This document shows, one piece after another, positions 25,586 through 35,734 of a DNA stretch of 64,000 bases. Source of the DNA: JBHJHP01 sp042219825. GTDB lineage: Bacteria; Bacteroidota; Bacteroidia; Bacteroidales; UBA5342. Position 1 is the stretch's first letter. Each line of letters begins with the position of its first letter. A program made the translations under genes and the position numbers. The DNA lies in NCBI RefSeq assembly GCF_042219825.1, contig NZ_JBHJHQ010000001.1:434001-498000 (forward strand). The letters are read 5' to 3'. The notes beneath the pieces are model-generated. The model saw only the letters and a program-made list of their open reading frames with translations, did no database searches and was not told the origin of the DNA.

Positions 25586-28447
25586 ATGACTAAAATATTG
25601 CTTTTGATATTTTTTTGTGTCTCAGCCCCCAATATTTATGCTCAATTTGTGAATGCCGGCACGGATCGATCCTCGATAGACTGGAACAAAATAGAAACAT
25701 TGCATTACATTGTAATTTATCCTGAGAATTATGAAAGTCAGGCTATTGACTACGCAATGAAGCTTGAAAAGGCGTATAAATACGTCAATTATTCACTTGG
25801 TTTTGAACCTAAAAAATTTACTTATGTGCTACGTACACATTCTGCTGTTGCCAATGGTATGACGGCTGTGGCTCCTAATAAGGTAGAATTGTGGACCAAG
25901 CCTTATCAGGACAGTTACGGGCAGGCCTGGGATGAACAACTGATTTTGCACGAAGGCAGACATGTGGTTCAGTTTACCAGCATGTACAGGGGAGCATCGA
26001 AACTTCCCATCTGGTTGACCGGACAAATGGGATATTCTTTCCCGGTTGGCTTATATATCCCAAACTGGTTTATGGAAGGTGATGCGGTTGTTACTGAAAC
26101 AGCGCTTTCAGACTTCGGACGGGGAAGACAAGCTTCCTTTGAAAAGGAAATGCGCGCATATTTTCTGCAAAAAGGAAATCCGGGATACGATAAGATGATT
26201 CTTGGATCGTACCGGGATTTTATACCTGACCATTATGCTACCGGCTACCAGATAGTTGCTGCTAACAGGGTTTTTCGTGATCCTGATATATTTAAAACAA
26301 AGCTGGATAAAATTGCCCGGTATCCATGGTATATCTGGCCCTTTTCAAGGCGTAGTAACGGTTTAAAGGATACACGAAAGTTTAAATATTACAAATTTGC
26401 GGCAGATACCCTTATGGAATTATGGAAAGCACAGGATCAACTCGTAAAGGCTGATCAGCCGGAAATAATTTACACGTCAAAGGATTATTCAGGATTGGAA
26501 TACATAACAGAAGAGGGATCCGATCTTTACGCATATCAAAGTAATCTGAGCCGCGTGCCTCAGATCGTGAAAATTGACACATCCGGTTTTGTGGTACCTG
26601 TTTTATCGCTGGGGTACAGCAATGGGAAGTATTTTGATGTTAAGGATCATAAGTTGTTGTATACTCTTGAAATGCCGAATGCAAGATGGGAGCAGGAAAG
26701 TCAGCAGGCTGTTTATGTATATGATATGCAAAAGTTCAAGAATAAAAGGTTGACGCATTACAACAGCTATTACAGTCCGGTATTTAATCCTGTAAAGGAT
26801 CAGATTGTTGCAGTAGAAATGAATGATCTGAATGGTTGTAATCTGGTAATCCTTAATCCGCAGAATGGCAGCATAATTAAGCGGCTTAAAAATGATAATA
26901 ACGGGTATATTATTACGCCTCAATGGACTCCGGACGGAAAGTCACTGGTTTATATTAAAATCACAGATGGTGGCAAAATACTGTGCCGGAATGATTTTAA
27001 AGAGGAGAAGATTTTATTTGGGCCCGATAATATGGATTTCAAGCATCCTTATGTGACAGGCGAATATGTATTTTTTTCAGGGGATTGGTCCGGAATAGAA
27101 AATATCTACCAGATACCTCTTATCGGAGGAGAACCTGTACGTATTACTAATTCAAGGTTTGGGGCAATATCACCTACTTTTATTGATGGTGATCTGGTGT
27201 ACCTTGATTATACATGGAAAGGAAACGAGGTTGTCAAACAAAATGACAATCAGATGCTTAATCAAAACCTTACAGAGGTGCCCAATTATGCCCCTAACCT
27301 TTACCGAAATCTGACTGAAATGGAGTTAGGTAAAGTTGACTTTAAAGAAAAAGATTCAACAGAATACAGCATTAGCCGGTACAATAAATTTGCACATCAG
27401 TTTAATTTTCACAGCTGGATACCTGGTGCTGCCTATCAACTTGGAGGGCAGGCATATTTACCCGGTGTGTCATTGCTGTCTCAAAGCATGCTGAATGATG
27501 CAACAATGTCGGTTGGAGTTAATTTTGCAGCGACCAATAAGGATGAGAAATATTTCTTTAACTATATCTATCGCGGTTTTCTTCCTGTGATTCATTTTAA
27601 TACCTATTATGGTGCCTGGAACCAAAACATTTTAGTTATTGATGAAACAGGATACGGGTATAATGTGAGTACAGATATCAATGCCTTGCGGTTCGAGGGC
27701 AAGGTAGAATTCCCGTTTGTCTTCAGGCATCTTTCAGAGTATATTACATTATCTCCTTTTATCTACGGTAGCTATGCATCAGACAGGTATACATTTCAGA
27801 ATACCGGTTCAATAGAATTTGACAGAGGCCAGGGAACCAGAACATTTTATGGTATTGGATTGTATCATTCCTGGTTGAAACAAAACGCTTACCGGAACCT
27901 TAAAACAAACTGGGGATATGAAATTACGGCAATCCTGCAAAAATTTGATAGGCACTATAAAATGTCAGGCTCTGAAGATTCTCAAATATATTCAGGGGCT
28001 GAAGTCAGTTTTTATCTGCCTGGTTTTGAAGTAAATCATAGTCTTCAACTGAATCTTACTTTTCTGCACCTGAGTAAGGATCAACCATACGGAATGGTAT
28101 TTACACAACCCTTATCCATGCCAATAGGATGGAGTACACTAACAAATTCCGGATATGGCAAGGATAATTACCGCATAGGTTTTGAGTACCTGTTTACCCT
28201 GGCAAATGCGGATGCAGAAATATTTTGGCTGGCATATCTTAAACGATTAAATGTTGGCGTTTGGGCTGACCTTGGACAGTTTAAATTCAGTCGTGGTGAA
28301 TATGAATATAATGCTCTGGGTGGAACGATGTATATAGATATGAATCTGTTCCGTTATCCTATTGAATGGAAAGTAGGAGCCAAAGTCGGCTATTCTTTTA
28401 GCCATCAGGACTATGTAATAGAAGGGATTTTTAACTTTGGATTTTAA
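25586..28447 (+). CDS. Putative zinc peptidase / TolB-like propeller / outer-membrane barrel fusion
   Basis: 953 aa from ATG at 25586, chosen for its signal peptide (TKILLLIFFCVSAPNIYAQ). Residues about 25-200 look like a gluzincin: ILHEGRHVVQF gives HExxH at 122-126 and WFMEGDAVVTE gives the third ligand near E164. About 290-570 contains TolB/PD40-type repeats (PQWTPDGKSLVYIK, SPTFIDGDLVYLDY). From about 610 the sequence is alternating aromatic beta strands ending in a final phenylalanine (FNFGF), as in outer-membrane barrels. So an outer-membrane protein with a periplasmic or surface peptidase-like head is likely. The function is not known to me; activity is untested. The stop overlaps the convergent gene by 4 bases. 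Confidence 0.65.
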   Translation: MTKILLLIFFCVSAPNIYAQFVNAGTDRSSIDWNKIETLHYIVIYPENYESQAIDYAMKLEKAYKYVNYSLGFEPKKFTYVLRTHSAVANGMTAVAPNKVELWTKPYQDSYGQAWDEQLILHEGRHVVQFTSMYRGASKLPIWLTGQMGYSFPVGLYIPNWFMEGDAVVTETALSDFGRGRQASFEKEMRAYFLQKGNPGYDKMILGSYRDFIPDHYATGYQIVAANRVFRDPDIFKTKLDKIARYPWYIWPFSRRSNGLKDTRKFKYYKFAADTLMELWKAQDQLVKADQPEIIYTSKDYSGLEYITEEGSDLYAYQSNLSRVPQIVKIDTSGFVVPVLSLGYSNGKYFDVKDHKLLYTLEMPNARWEQESQQAVYVYDMQKFKNKRLTHYNSYYSPVFNPVKDQIVAVEMNDLNGCNLVILNPQNGSIIKRLKNDNNGYIITPQWTPDGKSLVYIKITDGGKILCRNDFKEEKILFGPDNMDFKHPYVTGEYVFFSGDWSGIENIYQIPLIGGEPVRITNSRFGAISPTFIDGDLVYLDYTWKGNEVVKQNDNQMLNQNLTEVPNYAPNLYRNLTEMELGKVDFKEKDSTEYSISRYNKFAHQFNFHSWIPGAAYQLGGQAYLPGVSLLSQSMLNDATMSVGVNFAATNKDEKYFFNYIYRGFLPVIHFNTYYGAWNQNILVIDETGYGYNVSTDINALRFEGKVEFPFVFRHLSEYITLSPFIYGSYASDRYTFQNTGSIEFDRGQGTRTFYGIGLYHSWLKQNAYRNLKTNWGYEITAILQKFDRHYKMSGSEDSQIYSGAEVSFYLPGFEVNHSLQLNLTFLHLSKDQPYGMVFTQPLSMPIGWSTLTNSGYGKDNYRIGFEYLFTLANADAEIFWLAYLKRLNVGVWADLGQFKFSRGEYEYNALGGTMYIDMNLFRYPIEWKVGAKVGYSFSHQDYVIEGIFNFGF

Positions 28448-30393
28448 TCTGTTTTTTCAAGAACGAGAACAACTTTATTAAAGTCCGCAGCGGCATTTAC
28501 AACTCTTCTGAAAGCTTCAAATTGTTCTATGGGAGCCAGCAGGTCTTTATAAAACTCATGGATTTTAATTGTATATGTATTGCCGGAATATTCCACTTCA
28601 GATATAAATCCATAGGGTGGATCTTCTTCTCTGGAACTTACCACATTAATGATGCCTGCTTCAGGATTGGATATTTTATAACCCTTTGGAACATTAAACG
28701 TTAAGATTCTGTCGTAGCTGCGGTTAAATTGGTTTTCAACGGGAAGTGTACGTTCTGCTTCCTGGTATAATTCCGCCTGAGGCCCTATAACCATCCCCAT
28801 TTTAAATAAGATTTTATTTCCGGCATTTTCAATTAATCCGGGAGTAGAGACTTTACAATTAAGTCCGAATTCATTCTGGTATTTGTTATTATTCTGATCG
28901 ATTATTTTAAAATCGGAAAATTCAGGATTTAAATCATCCAAACCTGAGAGATTTTTAAATGTGCTTAACTTTTGGTCTTCATCCATCGATGACAGAATAA
29001 GTTCAAAATATCCACCTGATAACCCTTTTAAATTTTTAGTAAGATCAATATTAACCTTATTATTTTCAACATCAAGTGTAATATCAGATATGATATTATT
29101 TTGGTTATCCAAATAAGAGTTCTCTTCAATGTATTTAATATCGGCAACGGCAGAATGAAAATTACCTACACTTACTTTACGAATGAATAGAGCATTTTGA
29201 GCCATAACTTCTTCTTTGGTCATTCCCACTCTGAGAAAAGGCATGGATGGGGTCAGATATAAATCATATTCCGGGAAATAAATGAGATAGGTCGTAAGGT
29301 AATTCCAGCTGGGAAAGGATTTGTCAAATTTTACATTATCTCTTTCACATGTTAGTACAATATTATAAGGTATGTTGAGCTTTGTAAAAATGTTAGCATA
29401 TAATTTGGCAAGACCTTTATCCGACGAGACCTTTTCACCAATAGTAAAGGTCAGATCGTTATAAATATAGCTGTTCTGCTCCTGGATGAGAAAATCCTTT
29501 TTTATGATGTTTTCCACGGCAATGATTTTATCTATATTTTCGCCATTGGGTACTTTAAGCTTTTTTACAAATTTTTCCAGAGCTGCTTCTTCTTTTTTAT
29601 TCAGGTTTGAAAACTGATTGTTAATAATTTTTGCTGCAATATCCCAGGTATTTAACTGATATTTTCCTTTAAACAGGTTTCTGTCGAGACGATATTCTAC
29701 CCGAACTTTATTGGGATTCAAATACGAAAAGAGTTCAGAATTTATTGCCGGAATATTTTCTCCGGTTAAGGAATAATAAACGGTACTATCTTTTATTTCT
29801 GGTTCACTTTGCGTCATGTGACCATTATAAGGTTTTATTAGGTATCGCAACTTTTCTGGGCATGTAAGACTGTAGCTCGCCTCTAATACAGGGAAGCCGA
29901 ATTGAAAGTAATTTCGTCCAAAGGATTCTGCTTCTTTTTTCATCACGGTAAAATATTCTACCGTATTACCTTCTTCTATACCATCAACAGCGAAGATCTT
30001 ATATTTTTTCCCGGTTTCCTCATCTGTTATTTCTTTTATGTTGGACTTGTCAAATTCCTTTATTGTACCATCGGAGGAAATTGTCCGTGCCTTTATGGTT
30101 ATATATTCAAGTACGGACTCATCATACATATAGTATTTATTAAAACTCTGAATGGATTCTTCATTCAGGATGCGATATACTTTATGTTCTGTTTCGTATG
30201 CATAAAGGTTTCCATCATCTCCGTGTCTGAAGTCATATGCTATATTCAGGTTCAAACAAATAACATTTTCGTTCATCAAAGAATCCGGTAGTGTTTTGTA
30301 ATCCGGTGAAGTTTCCCAATCGGTGGTTTCAAATCCTTTTGCCTGAGCAATTATCTGTGATGCCAAAAACAGTAAAAGAAATAATTTTTTCAT
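28444..30393 (-). CDS. DUF3857/transglutaminase-like exported protein, catalytic residues lost
   Basis: 649 aa with a signal peptide (LFLLLFLASQIIAQA). The N-terminal half is a beta-rich DUF3857 domain (YAYETEHKVYRILNEESIQ, IKARTISSDGTIKEF). The middle aligns with the transglutaminase core of the upstream paralog, but the RYGDCKD catalytic block reads KVSSDKGLAK, putting Asp near 325 where Cys should be, and the His and Asp positions are also changed (PSWNYLTTYL, LYLTPS). It therefore looks like a pseudoenzyme, perhaps a binding or scaffold protein. It is last in a three-gene minus-strand operon, 10 bases after the active-looking paralog. Confidence 0.8.
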   Translation of the reverse strand: MKKLFLLLFLASQIIAQAKGFETTDWETSPDYKTLPDSLMNENVICLNLNIAYDFRHGDDGNLYAYETEHKVYRILNEESIQSFNKYYMYDESVLEYITIKARTISSDGTIKEFDKSNIKEITDEETGKKYKIFAVDGIEEGNTVEYFTVMKKEAESFGRNYFQFGFPVLEASYSLTCPEKLRYLIKPYNGHMTQSEPEIKDSTVYYSLTGENIPAINSELFSYLNPNKVRVEYRLDRNLFKGKYQLNTWDIAAKIINNQFSNLNKKEEAALEKFVKKLKVPNGENIDKIIAVENIIKKDFLIQEQNSYIYNDLTFTIGEKVSSDKGLAKLYANIFTKLNIPYNIVLTCERDNVKFDKSFPSWNYLTTYLIYFPEYDLYLTPSMPFLRVGMTKEEVMAQNALFIRKVSVGNFHSAVADIKYIEENSYLDNQNNIISDITLDVENNKVNIDLTKNLKGLSGGYFELILSSMDEDQKLSTFKNLSGLDDLNPEFSDFKIIDQNNNKYQNEFGLNCKVSTPGLIENAGNKILFKMGMVIGPQAELYQEAERTLPVENQFNRSYDRILTFNVPKGYKISNPEAGIINVVSSREEDPPYGFISEVEYSGNTYTIKIHEFYKDLLAPIEQFEAFRRVVNAAADFNKVVLVLEKTD

Positions 30394-30403
30394 AGTCGTT
30401 GGT

Positions 30404-32341
30404 TTAAATTTTTTCTAATCCTACAGTCTGATTATATGCTTTATTCAATTCCAGAATCATTTTATCCCACTCAGAAAAATCCTTCGGCTCAAGATCAAGT
30501 AAATTCATAATAATTGTTTTATGTTGAGTGATACGGTTATTATTTTGGGAATATTCAATTTTAAAACTAAAATACGGATTCTGATATGAAATGTTTTCCG
30601 GAACATAACTGACTTTAAAACCGTCAGGTATCTCTAATGATGATATAGTAGTTTCATTGAATTTAAAGTCGTTTGCAAATGGCCTGCATGAGAAGGTTGT
30701 GTCAATTTTATATTCAGCAAATTCTTTATCCAGATTTAAATTAATGTATATTTCATTACCCAGATTTTGCACGTAGTCAGTGACATTAAATGAATAATCA
30801 ATAATTATGGGATTGTCTCTGTCTTTAATATCCGGGATATTAAAATTATTAACGATAAACGTATTATTCCCAAGAACCAGAATCTTATTTAATGTTTTGT
30901 TGAGTTTATCATTTTTTACGCCATCCAACGTACTGGAAATTTCGTAACGGTTATAACCTTCCCAGCGCTTTTGAGCAACTCCGGTAACTGAAGATCCTTT
31001 AATGCGGATACTTAAGGAATCAATAATCCGGCTTTCAGTAAAAGGCGTTACAGGTAAATATTTTATGGTGTAATCTTTGTCGGATAAACGGATAAGCACT
31101 TCTTTTCCCTGAATGTGATGTGGAACATATCCAAATTCATACATATCCATTGTGCCATCTAAAATAATTAAAGAATCCCTGGTTAAATAGGCTGCTACCA
31201 TGTGATTATCTGCTGCTATTGTTGGTAATTCTTCATAGGTATAAGGTATGTCTCTTGTACCAACCCAACTGTAATAACAGGGCAACCCGGCAACTTTCAT
31301 CATTCCGACTATAATACTGGTCATATCCTTGCAGTCACCATACCTCTGATCAAAAACTTTTTGAGAACTATGGGGTATAAATCCTCTGTATCCATCCTCA
31401 AAAGCAACATATTTAATATTATCCTGAACCCAATAAAGAATAGCTTTCGCTTTATCATTGTCTGAAATGCAGTTCTGTGTAATTTCCTTTACTTTGACTT
31501 TAAACTCTTCAGAATAAGTGGTGTCAATTGTTTTGATAAAGCCATTGTAATAGGTAAAAAGATCATCTGTCGTTTCAAAATACCGTTCGGTTCTATCAGA
31601 AAGCCTGACTTCGTTAACGAGCATGTGAATATGTGGCCAGAGATGGCGAATGCTGGTGTAATTATTGCCATATTTTGCTGCAGGCATATTGTCCCCTGTA
31701 AAGGTATAAATGGTGTATTTCCCTTTATGCGTTGAATCGCAGGCAATGTGCACCCTGTCAAAATTAAATTTTTTGAACTCAACTTTTATATTATCATGTA
31801 CTTTAACGGTAAGGACTGTACGTTCCGTAGGCACAGAGGATTGAAAATAAAACAAGTCTGAAAAATGAGCGTCTTTTATGACCTCATCATAAGCCATAAT
31901 CATAACTGAACCTTTATTTACCATGGGATAGGTGATTTCAATTTGCTTGGAATCATCATAAAATACAGAGTTGCCGATGTTATTTGTAGTTTTTTTGTTT
32001 GTAGCCTCAGCTTTTTTGTATTTTCCTTTTGAAAGGTAATATGTATATGTATTTACATTATTTACTGAATTGAATTTTCCAAAATAGATATGATTCTTAG
32101 CACCGTTTTTGGAATGTTCGTTAAGTAGCATTATTGCTTCCTCGTTGTGCTGAAAAATCTTTAGTGAATCGTTAACAATATCAAATGTGATATCTTTATT
32201 ATTATACAGGAACACTGCATTTTGATTGCTGTATCTGGCAGTCATATCTTTAATGTCAGGTATTTTTATTTTCGCTGCCAAACATGTCTGAGTTAAAATA
32301 ATTCCTGAAATAACCCAATATATTTTTTTTATATTTTTCAA
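30404..32341 (-). CDS. DUF3857 and transglutaminase domain protein
   Basis: 645 aa with a signal peptide. DUF3857 beta domain (about 50-250) is followed by a transglutaminase-like papain-fold core with an apparently full triad: Cys in RYGDCKDMTS (C337), His in ADNHMVAAYL (near 380) and Asp in LIILDGTMD (near 395). A C-terminal DUF2569-free beta region ends the protein. Such Bacteroidota proteins are exported and their substrate is unknown; cysteine peptidase or cross-linking chemistry is possible. Operon position: 18 bases after the TPR/MORN gene, 10 before its inactive-looking paralog. Confidence 0.88.
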   Translation of the reverse strand: MKNIKKIYWVISGIILTQTCLAAKIKIPDIKDMTARYSNQNAVFLYNNKDITFDIVNDSLKIFQHNEEAIMLLNEHSKNGAKNHIYFGKFNSVNNVNTYTYYLSKGKYKKAEATNKKTTNNIGNSVFYDDSKQIEITYPMVNKGSVMIMAYDEVIKDAHFSDLFYFQSSVPTERTVLTVKVHDNIKVEFKKFNFDRVHIACDSTHKGKYTIYTFTGDNMPAAKYGNNYTSIRHLWPHIHMLVNEVRLSDRTERYFETTDDLFTYYNGFIKTIDTTYSEEFKVKVKEITQNCISDNDKAKAILYWVQDNIKYVAFEDGYRGFIPHSSQKVFDQRYGDCKDMTSIIVGMMKVAGLPCYYSWVGTRDIPYTYEELPTIAADNHMVAAYLTRDSLIILDGTMDMYEFGYVPHHIQGKEVLIRLSDKDYTIKYLPVTPFTESRIIDSLSIRIKGSSVTGVAQKRWEGYNRYEISSTLDGVKNDKLNKTLNKILVLGNNTFIVNNFNIPDIKDRDNPIIIDYSFNVTDYVQNLGNEIYINLNLDKEFAEYKIDTTFSCRPFANDFKFNETTISSLEIPDGFKVSYVPENISYQNPYFSFKIEYSQNNNRITQHKTIIMNLLDLEPKDFSEWDKMILELNKAYNQTVGLEKI

Positions 32342-32359
32342 ATCAAATTGCTTTCTTAA

Positions 32360-35300
32360 TTATTCTTTCATTTTCATAAATCTGTTGTTGAAATAAATTT
32401 CAGTTCTGTTATGCTTTCCTGTGTTATCATAAAAAACATCTTCTCCGTTTATATCGTCCTGATTGAATTCTGTAGTATTGCGTAGTTTTCCATTCTCGTA
32501 AAATTCACTAAATAAACCATACCTGTCACCCATAATATAACTTCCCTCTGATTTTACATTTCCATTGGCGTAGTAATATGTATGTTTACCGTTTAATGAA
32601 CCGCATGAATATTCTGCCTGTGATATTATTTTGCCGTTTGCGGCATACAATATTTGTTCGCCATTGGGACAAAAATCTTTGAGTTGCATTTCGTATGCAA
32701 TTTTCCCGTTAGGGAAGTATGATTTTATCAGTTCATTACCGGTTTTTATCTGTATAGGTTCAGACCAACCAGAAGATAAGGGTGTTTGATATGAAATAAT
32801 TTCGTCTCCCTTGTATAAAATCCTGATTTGCAAGTTTCCATTGTAATCCCATAATGTGGTATAACCATCCATCTCATCATTAATATACATGGACATAGCT
32901 TGTATTTTCCCATTCTCATAATAAGAAGTCCTACGGTAAAATCTATTATCATCAATATAATATGATGAATCTTCGGGCAAGCCATTCTCGTAAAACGAAA
33001 CCCATAATCCGTGTTTTTTATCATAGCGGTATTTCCCTTTTTGCAGCAGTTTTCCCGATAAGTAATATCTGTTATAATCACCCTGTCTTTGATCGTTGAA
33101 AAAATACATTTCAGACTCAATATTTCCATTTGGGTAAAACCATTTTAATGTGTCGTAAAAGCAATAATTATAAACATTTACAGAGCCCCTTAATTCGCCA
33201 GTCAGACTATAGGATTCAAATATTGGCTTTTTATCATAATTGTTAGTACAATATATGTTTCCGGCTTCGTCATAATAATCAACCCTTACCAAATCTCCTT
33301 TTTTGTTTTGATAGCGTGAAGTTATTATGGTGTCATTTAAAAAGTAGGTTGACCATCCGTTTGGTTCGTTATTAACGTAATAGCTCTTAAATGATTTTTG
33401 GCCCAGTGGATTATATTGCAGATATTGGCCGGTAAAAGAGCCATCCTTTAAATACCCTGAACTTTTAATATTGCTGTTGTTGTAATAGGTTTCATATTTG
33501 CTTATTCCATACGTGCCTGCTTCTGATGTTTTGGCTATTAAAGTCCCGTTTATGTAGTAATTTTCTTCCCTGGGAAGTTTTGTCCCGTCCTTATAATAAG
33601 ATATTGTTTTCAGATTACCATTTCGCCAGAAATCCTTTATGGTACCGTCAAGTTTTCCATTTCGGATGTTTCCCTTTCTGGCGACCGGACCATCAGGGTA
33701 GTAGGTTGCAAATTCAAATGACATATCATCAGAACTATAACTGTCTCTTTCTTTATCACCTGTATCATTAATCAGTTTTAATATACTTCCGTCTTCATAT
33801 ACTTCTGTGGAGAAATGATTTCCTTCTCTGTCAAAGGATTTTAATTCCCCGTCAATGTTTCCTGCATCATTATATGGCGTAATTTGTTGAATCTTCCCAT
33901 TTTCATAGTACTGGGTAATTGATTTTAAAATTGTGTCATTGTAAAGGTATTCGCTCAGTAATATATTATTATCAGAAAAATATTGCCAGAGTCCTGTTTC
34001 TTTACCGTTTATGTAACTACCTTTTGAACTAACATTTCCGTTTGGATGATAGGTTGTTTCTTCTCCTTCTTCTTTTCCGTTTTTATACCTAGAGATTAAA
34101 TAAATCTTTTGATCATAATGGTAAGTTTTATACAGGCCATTTATTTCACCATCAAGATAGTTGTAGATAAAAGAGGTATCACCGTTATCGTAAAAGCCTA
34201 TTGCAGGTCCGTTTCGCGTTCCGTCCTTGAAATAATTTATTTCATCAAGTTGCCCGGTCTTGTTATAGAATTTTACTATGCCATCAGGAATATCGTCTAT
34301 GTAGGCCACTTCATATCTGATCTTTCCATTCGGAAAGTATTTATATTCCATCCCGTTTACTTTACCACCCGTCAAATCCTGTTTAAATTCCAGGTTTCCT
34401 TCCGATGTATAATATAACCATGTTCCGTTCTTTTCCCCATTAATGTAATTTCCGCAGGCTTTCAAACCTCCATTGTTATTAAAATACTGCCAGTAACCTT
34501 CTTCCTTTTGATCCGAATTATATGCACCAATGCTGTATGGTTCGTCATTGTCGAATTCAACTATATTATGTACAATACCGTTTGGTGTAATGACATCTCT
34601 GTAGTTTTTCACAGCGGTAAGTTCAGATCCCAGTTTATAAAACTCTTTAAGTAGGTTTTCATTTTTTGCTTTCCACTCCTGTACTTTATTATTTTTGGTT
34701 GATGTTAGTATTGTGTAAAGCATTGGTGCCATATATCCTTTTTCTTTAATACTTTTAAAAAACGGGAAATACATCTCAACCCAAAATGATTTATCTGTGG
34801 TGTCGAACGGTAATTTGTCGAATAAAAGTTGTGTCTGTTTAACTGTAGCTGCACTAAAATCTATGACAGGTTCAAATTCGTCAGTAATTACTATTCTGGA
34901 TGCAATAAGATGATCAGTTTCTTCGAACAGTGTATTATCCAGAAAAGGTTCAATATACTCACCATGTGCTGTATCCACATAGCTTTGCGCAATGTTATCC
35001 AAATAAACCAGGTATTTGTTACTTCTGCTTGAATTAGGTTCAACCATAAGGTAGGTTTCCAGAGATAGCATTGCCTTTGTTAACTGATGCTGCCGGGCAC
35101 TTATTATTCCCAGGAACAGGTGACTTGTGGCATGAAAGGGATTGCATCTGAGTGCTTCCTGGAAACATTTTGTAGCTTTCTCCATATCCCCAATATTATA
35201 ATAAGTATATCCAAGATTATAATGGTTCAAATAATTAAATGGCTTTTTAGCAATTGCTTTGCTATAATATGAAATGGCTGAATCTTTTTTACCCATATTA

Positions 35301-35611
35301 TCAAATGCCGTTGCCATAGTCGCCAAAAACAAACCGTCATAGGTTGAAGGTTCTGTCATTCCCTTTTGACAGGTCTCTATGGTCTGATTGTAATCATCCT
35401 CAGCCAGGTGAGTAATAGCCAGCTCATATAACATGCGGGTGTAAGCAGAATCATTTTCATCTACAGTTTTAAATACTTCAATGGCTTCTGGGTATTTTTG
35501 TTCGTCGTATAATTTTATACCCTTATCAACAATACTGTCCTGGGTTTGAGACAGCAAATTATACATAAAGCAAGTTGAAATGAATACAACAAGTAATAAT
35601 CTTCGTAACAT
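32360..35611 (-). CDS. Large exported TPR + MORN-repeat protein
   Basis: 1083 aa with a signal peptide (LLLVVFISTCFMYNLLSQ). Residues about 25-200 form tetratricopeptide repeats (YPEAIEVFKTVDENDSAY, NYLNHYNLGYTYYNIGDMEKA). After a spacer, about 370-1075 is made of more than twenty MORN_2-type repeats of around 23 residues with the pattern YY.NGK......Y.nG...G. Automatic pipelines often call such proteins YwqK-family antitoxin, which is misleading: there is no toxin gene here. It is likely a periplasmic or surface scaffold or binding protein. First gene of the operon with the two DUF3857 proteins. Confidence 0.88.
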   Translation of the reverse strand: MLRRLLLVVFISTCFMYNLLSQTQDSIVDKGIKLYDEQKYPEAIEVFKTVDENDSAYTRMLYELAITHLAEDDYNQTIETCQKGMTEPSTYDGLFLATMATAFDNMGKKDSAISYYSKAIAKKPFNYLNHYNLGYTYYNIGDMEKATKCFQEALRCNPFHATSHLFLGIISARQHQLTKAMLSLETYLMVEPNSSRSNKYLVYLDNIAQSYVDTAHGEYIEPFLDNTLFEETDHLIASRIVITDEFEPVIDFSAATVKQTQLLFDKLPFDTTDKSFWVEMYFPFFKSIKEKGYMAPMLYTILTSTKNNKVQEWKAKNENLLKEFYKLGSELTAVKNYRDVITPNGIVHNIVEFDNDEPYSIGAYNSDQKEEGYWQYFNNNGGLKACGNYINGEKNGTWLYYTSEGNLEFKQDLTGGKVNGMEYKYFPNGKIRYEVAYIDDIPDGIVKFYNKTGQLDEINYFKDGTRNGPAIGFYDNGDTSFIYNYLDGEINGLYKTYHYDQKIYLISRYKNGKEEGEETTYHPNGNVSSKGSYINGKETGLWQYFSDNNILLSEYLYNDTILKSITQYYENGKIQQITPYNDAGNIDGELKSFDREGNHFSTEVYEDGSILKLINDTGDKERDSYSSDDMSFEFATYYPDGPVARKGNIRNGKLDGTIKDFWRNGNLKTISYYKDGTKLPREENYYINGTLIAKTSEAGTYGISKYETYYNNSNIKSSGYLKDGSFTGQYLQYNPLGQKSFKSYYVNNEPNGWSTYFLNDTIITSRYQNKKGDLVRVDYYDEAGNIYCTNNYDKKPIFESYSLTGELRGSVNVYNYCFYDTLKWFYPNGNIESEMYFFNDQRQGDYNRYYLSGKLLQKGKYRYDKKHGLWVSFYENGLPEDSSYYIDDNRFYRRTSYYENGKIQAMSMYINDEMDGYTTLWDYNGNLQIRILYKGDEIISYQTPLSSGWSEPIQIKTGNELIKSYFPNGKIAYEMQLKDFCPNGEQILYAANGKIISQAEYSCGSLNGKHTYYYANGNVKSEGSYIMGDRYGLFSEFYENGKLRNTTEFNQDDINGEDVFYDNTGKHNRTEIYFNNRFMKMKE

Positions 35612-35734
35612 AGCAAGTAATATTAGGTTAAATGTATCTCAACAATGCTACTAAAATAAGAAAAAAATAAACGGATTCGTAGTAGCTTAATAATTCATAC
35701 TCAGTATAAGTAAAAAGAGCGAAACGTTTATTAA

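Noticed and set aside
32360..35611. Toxin-antitoxin interpretation of the MORN-repeat protein (YwqK antitoxin)
   Set aside because: The similarity is only to the repeat; protein is exported, very long and has no adjacent toxin.
32360..35611. DNA tandem repeats or CRISPR-like array
   Set aside because: Periodicity is at protein level (MORN repeats) and the DNA units are too diverged; no array of identical repeats with spacers is seen in the window.
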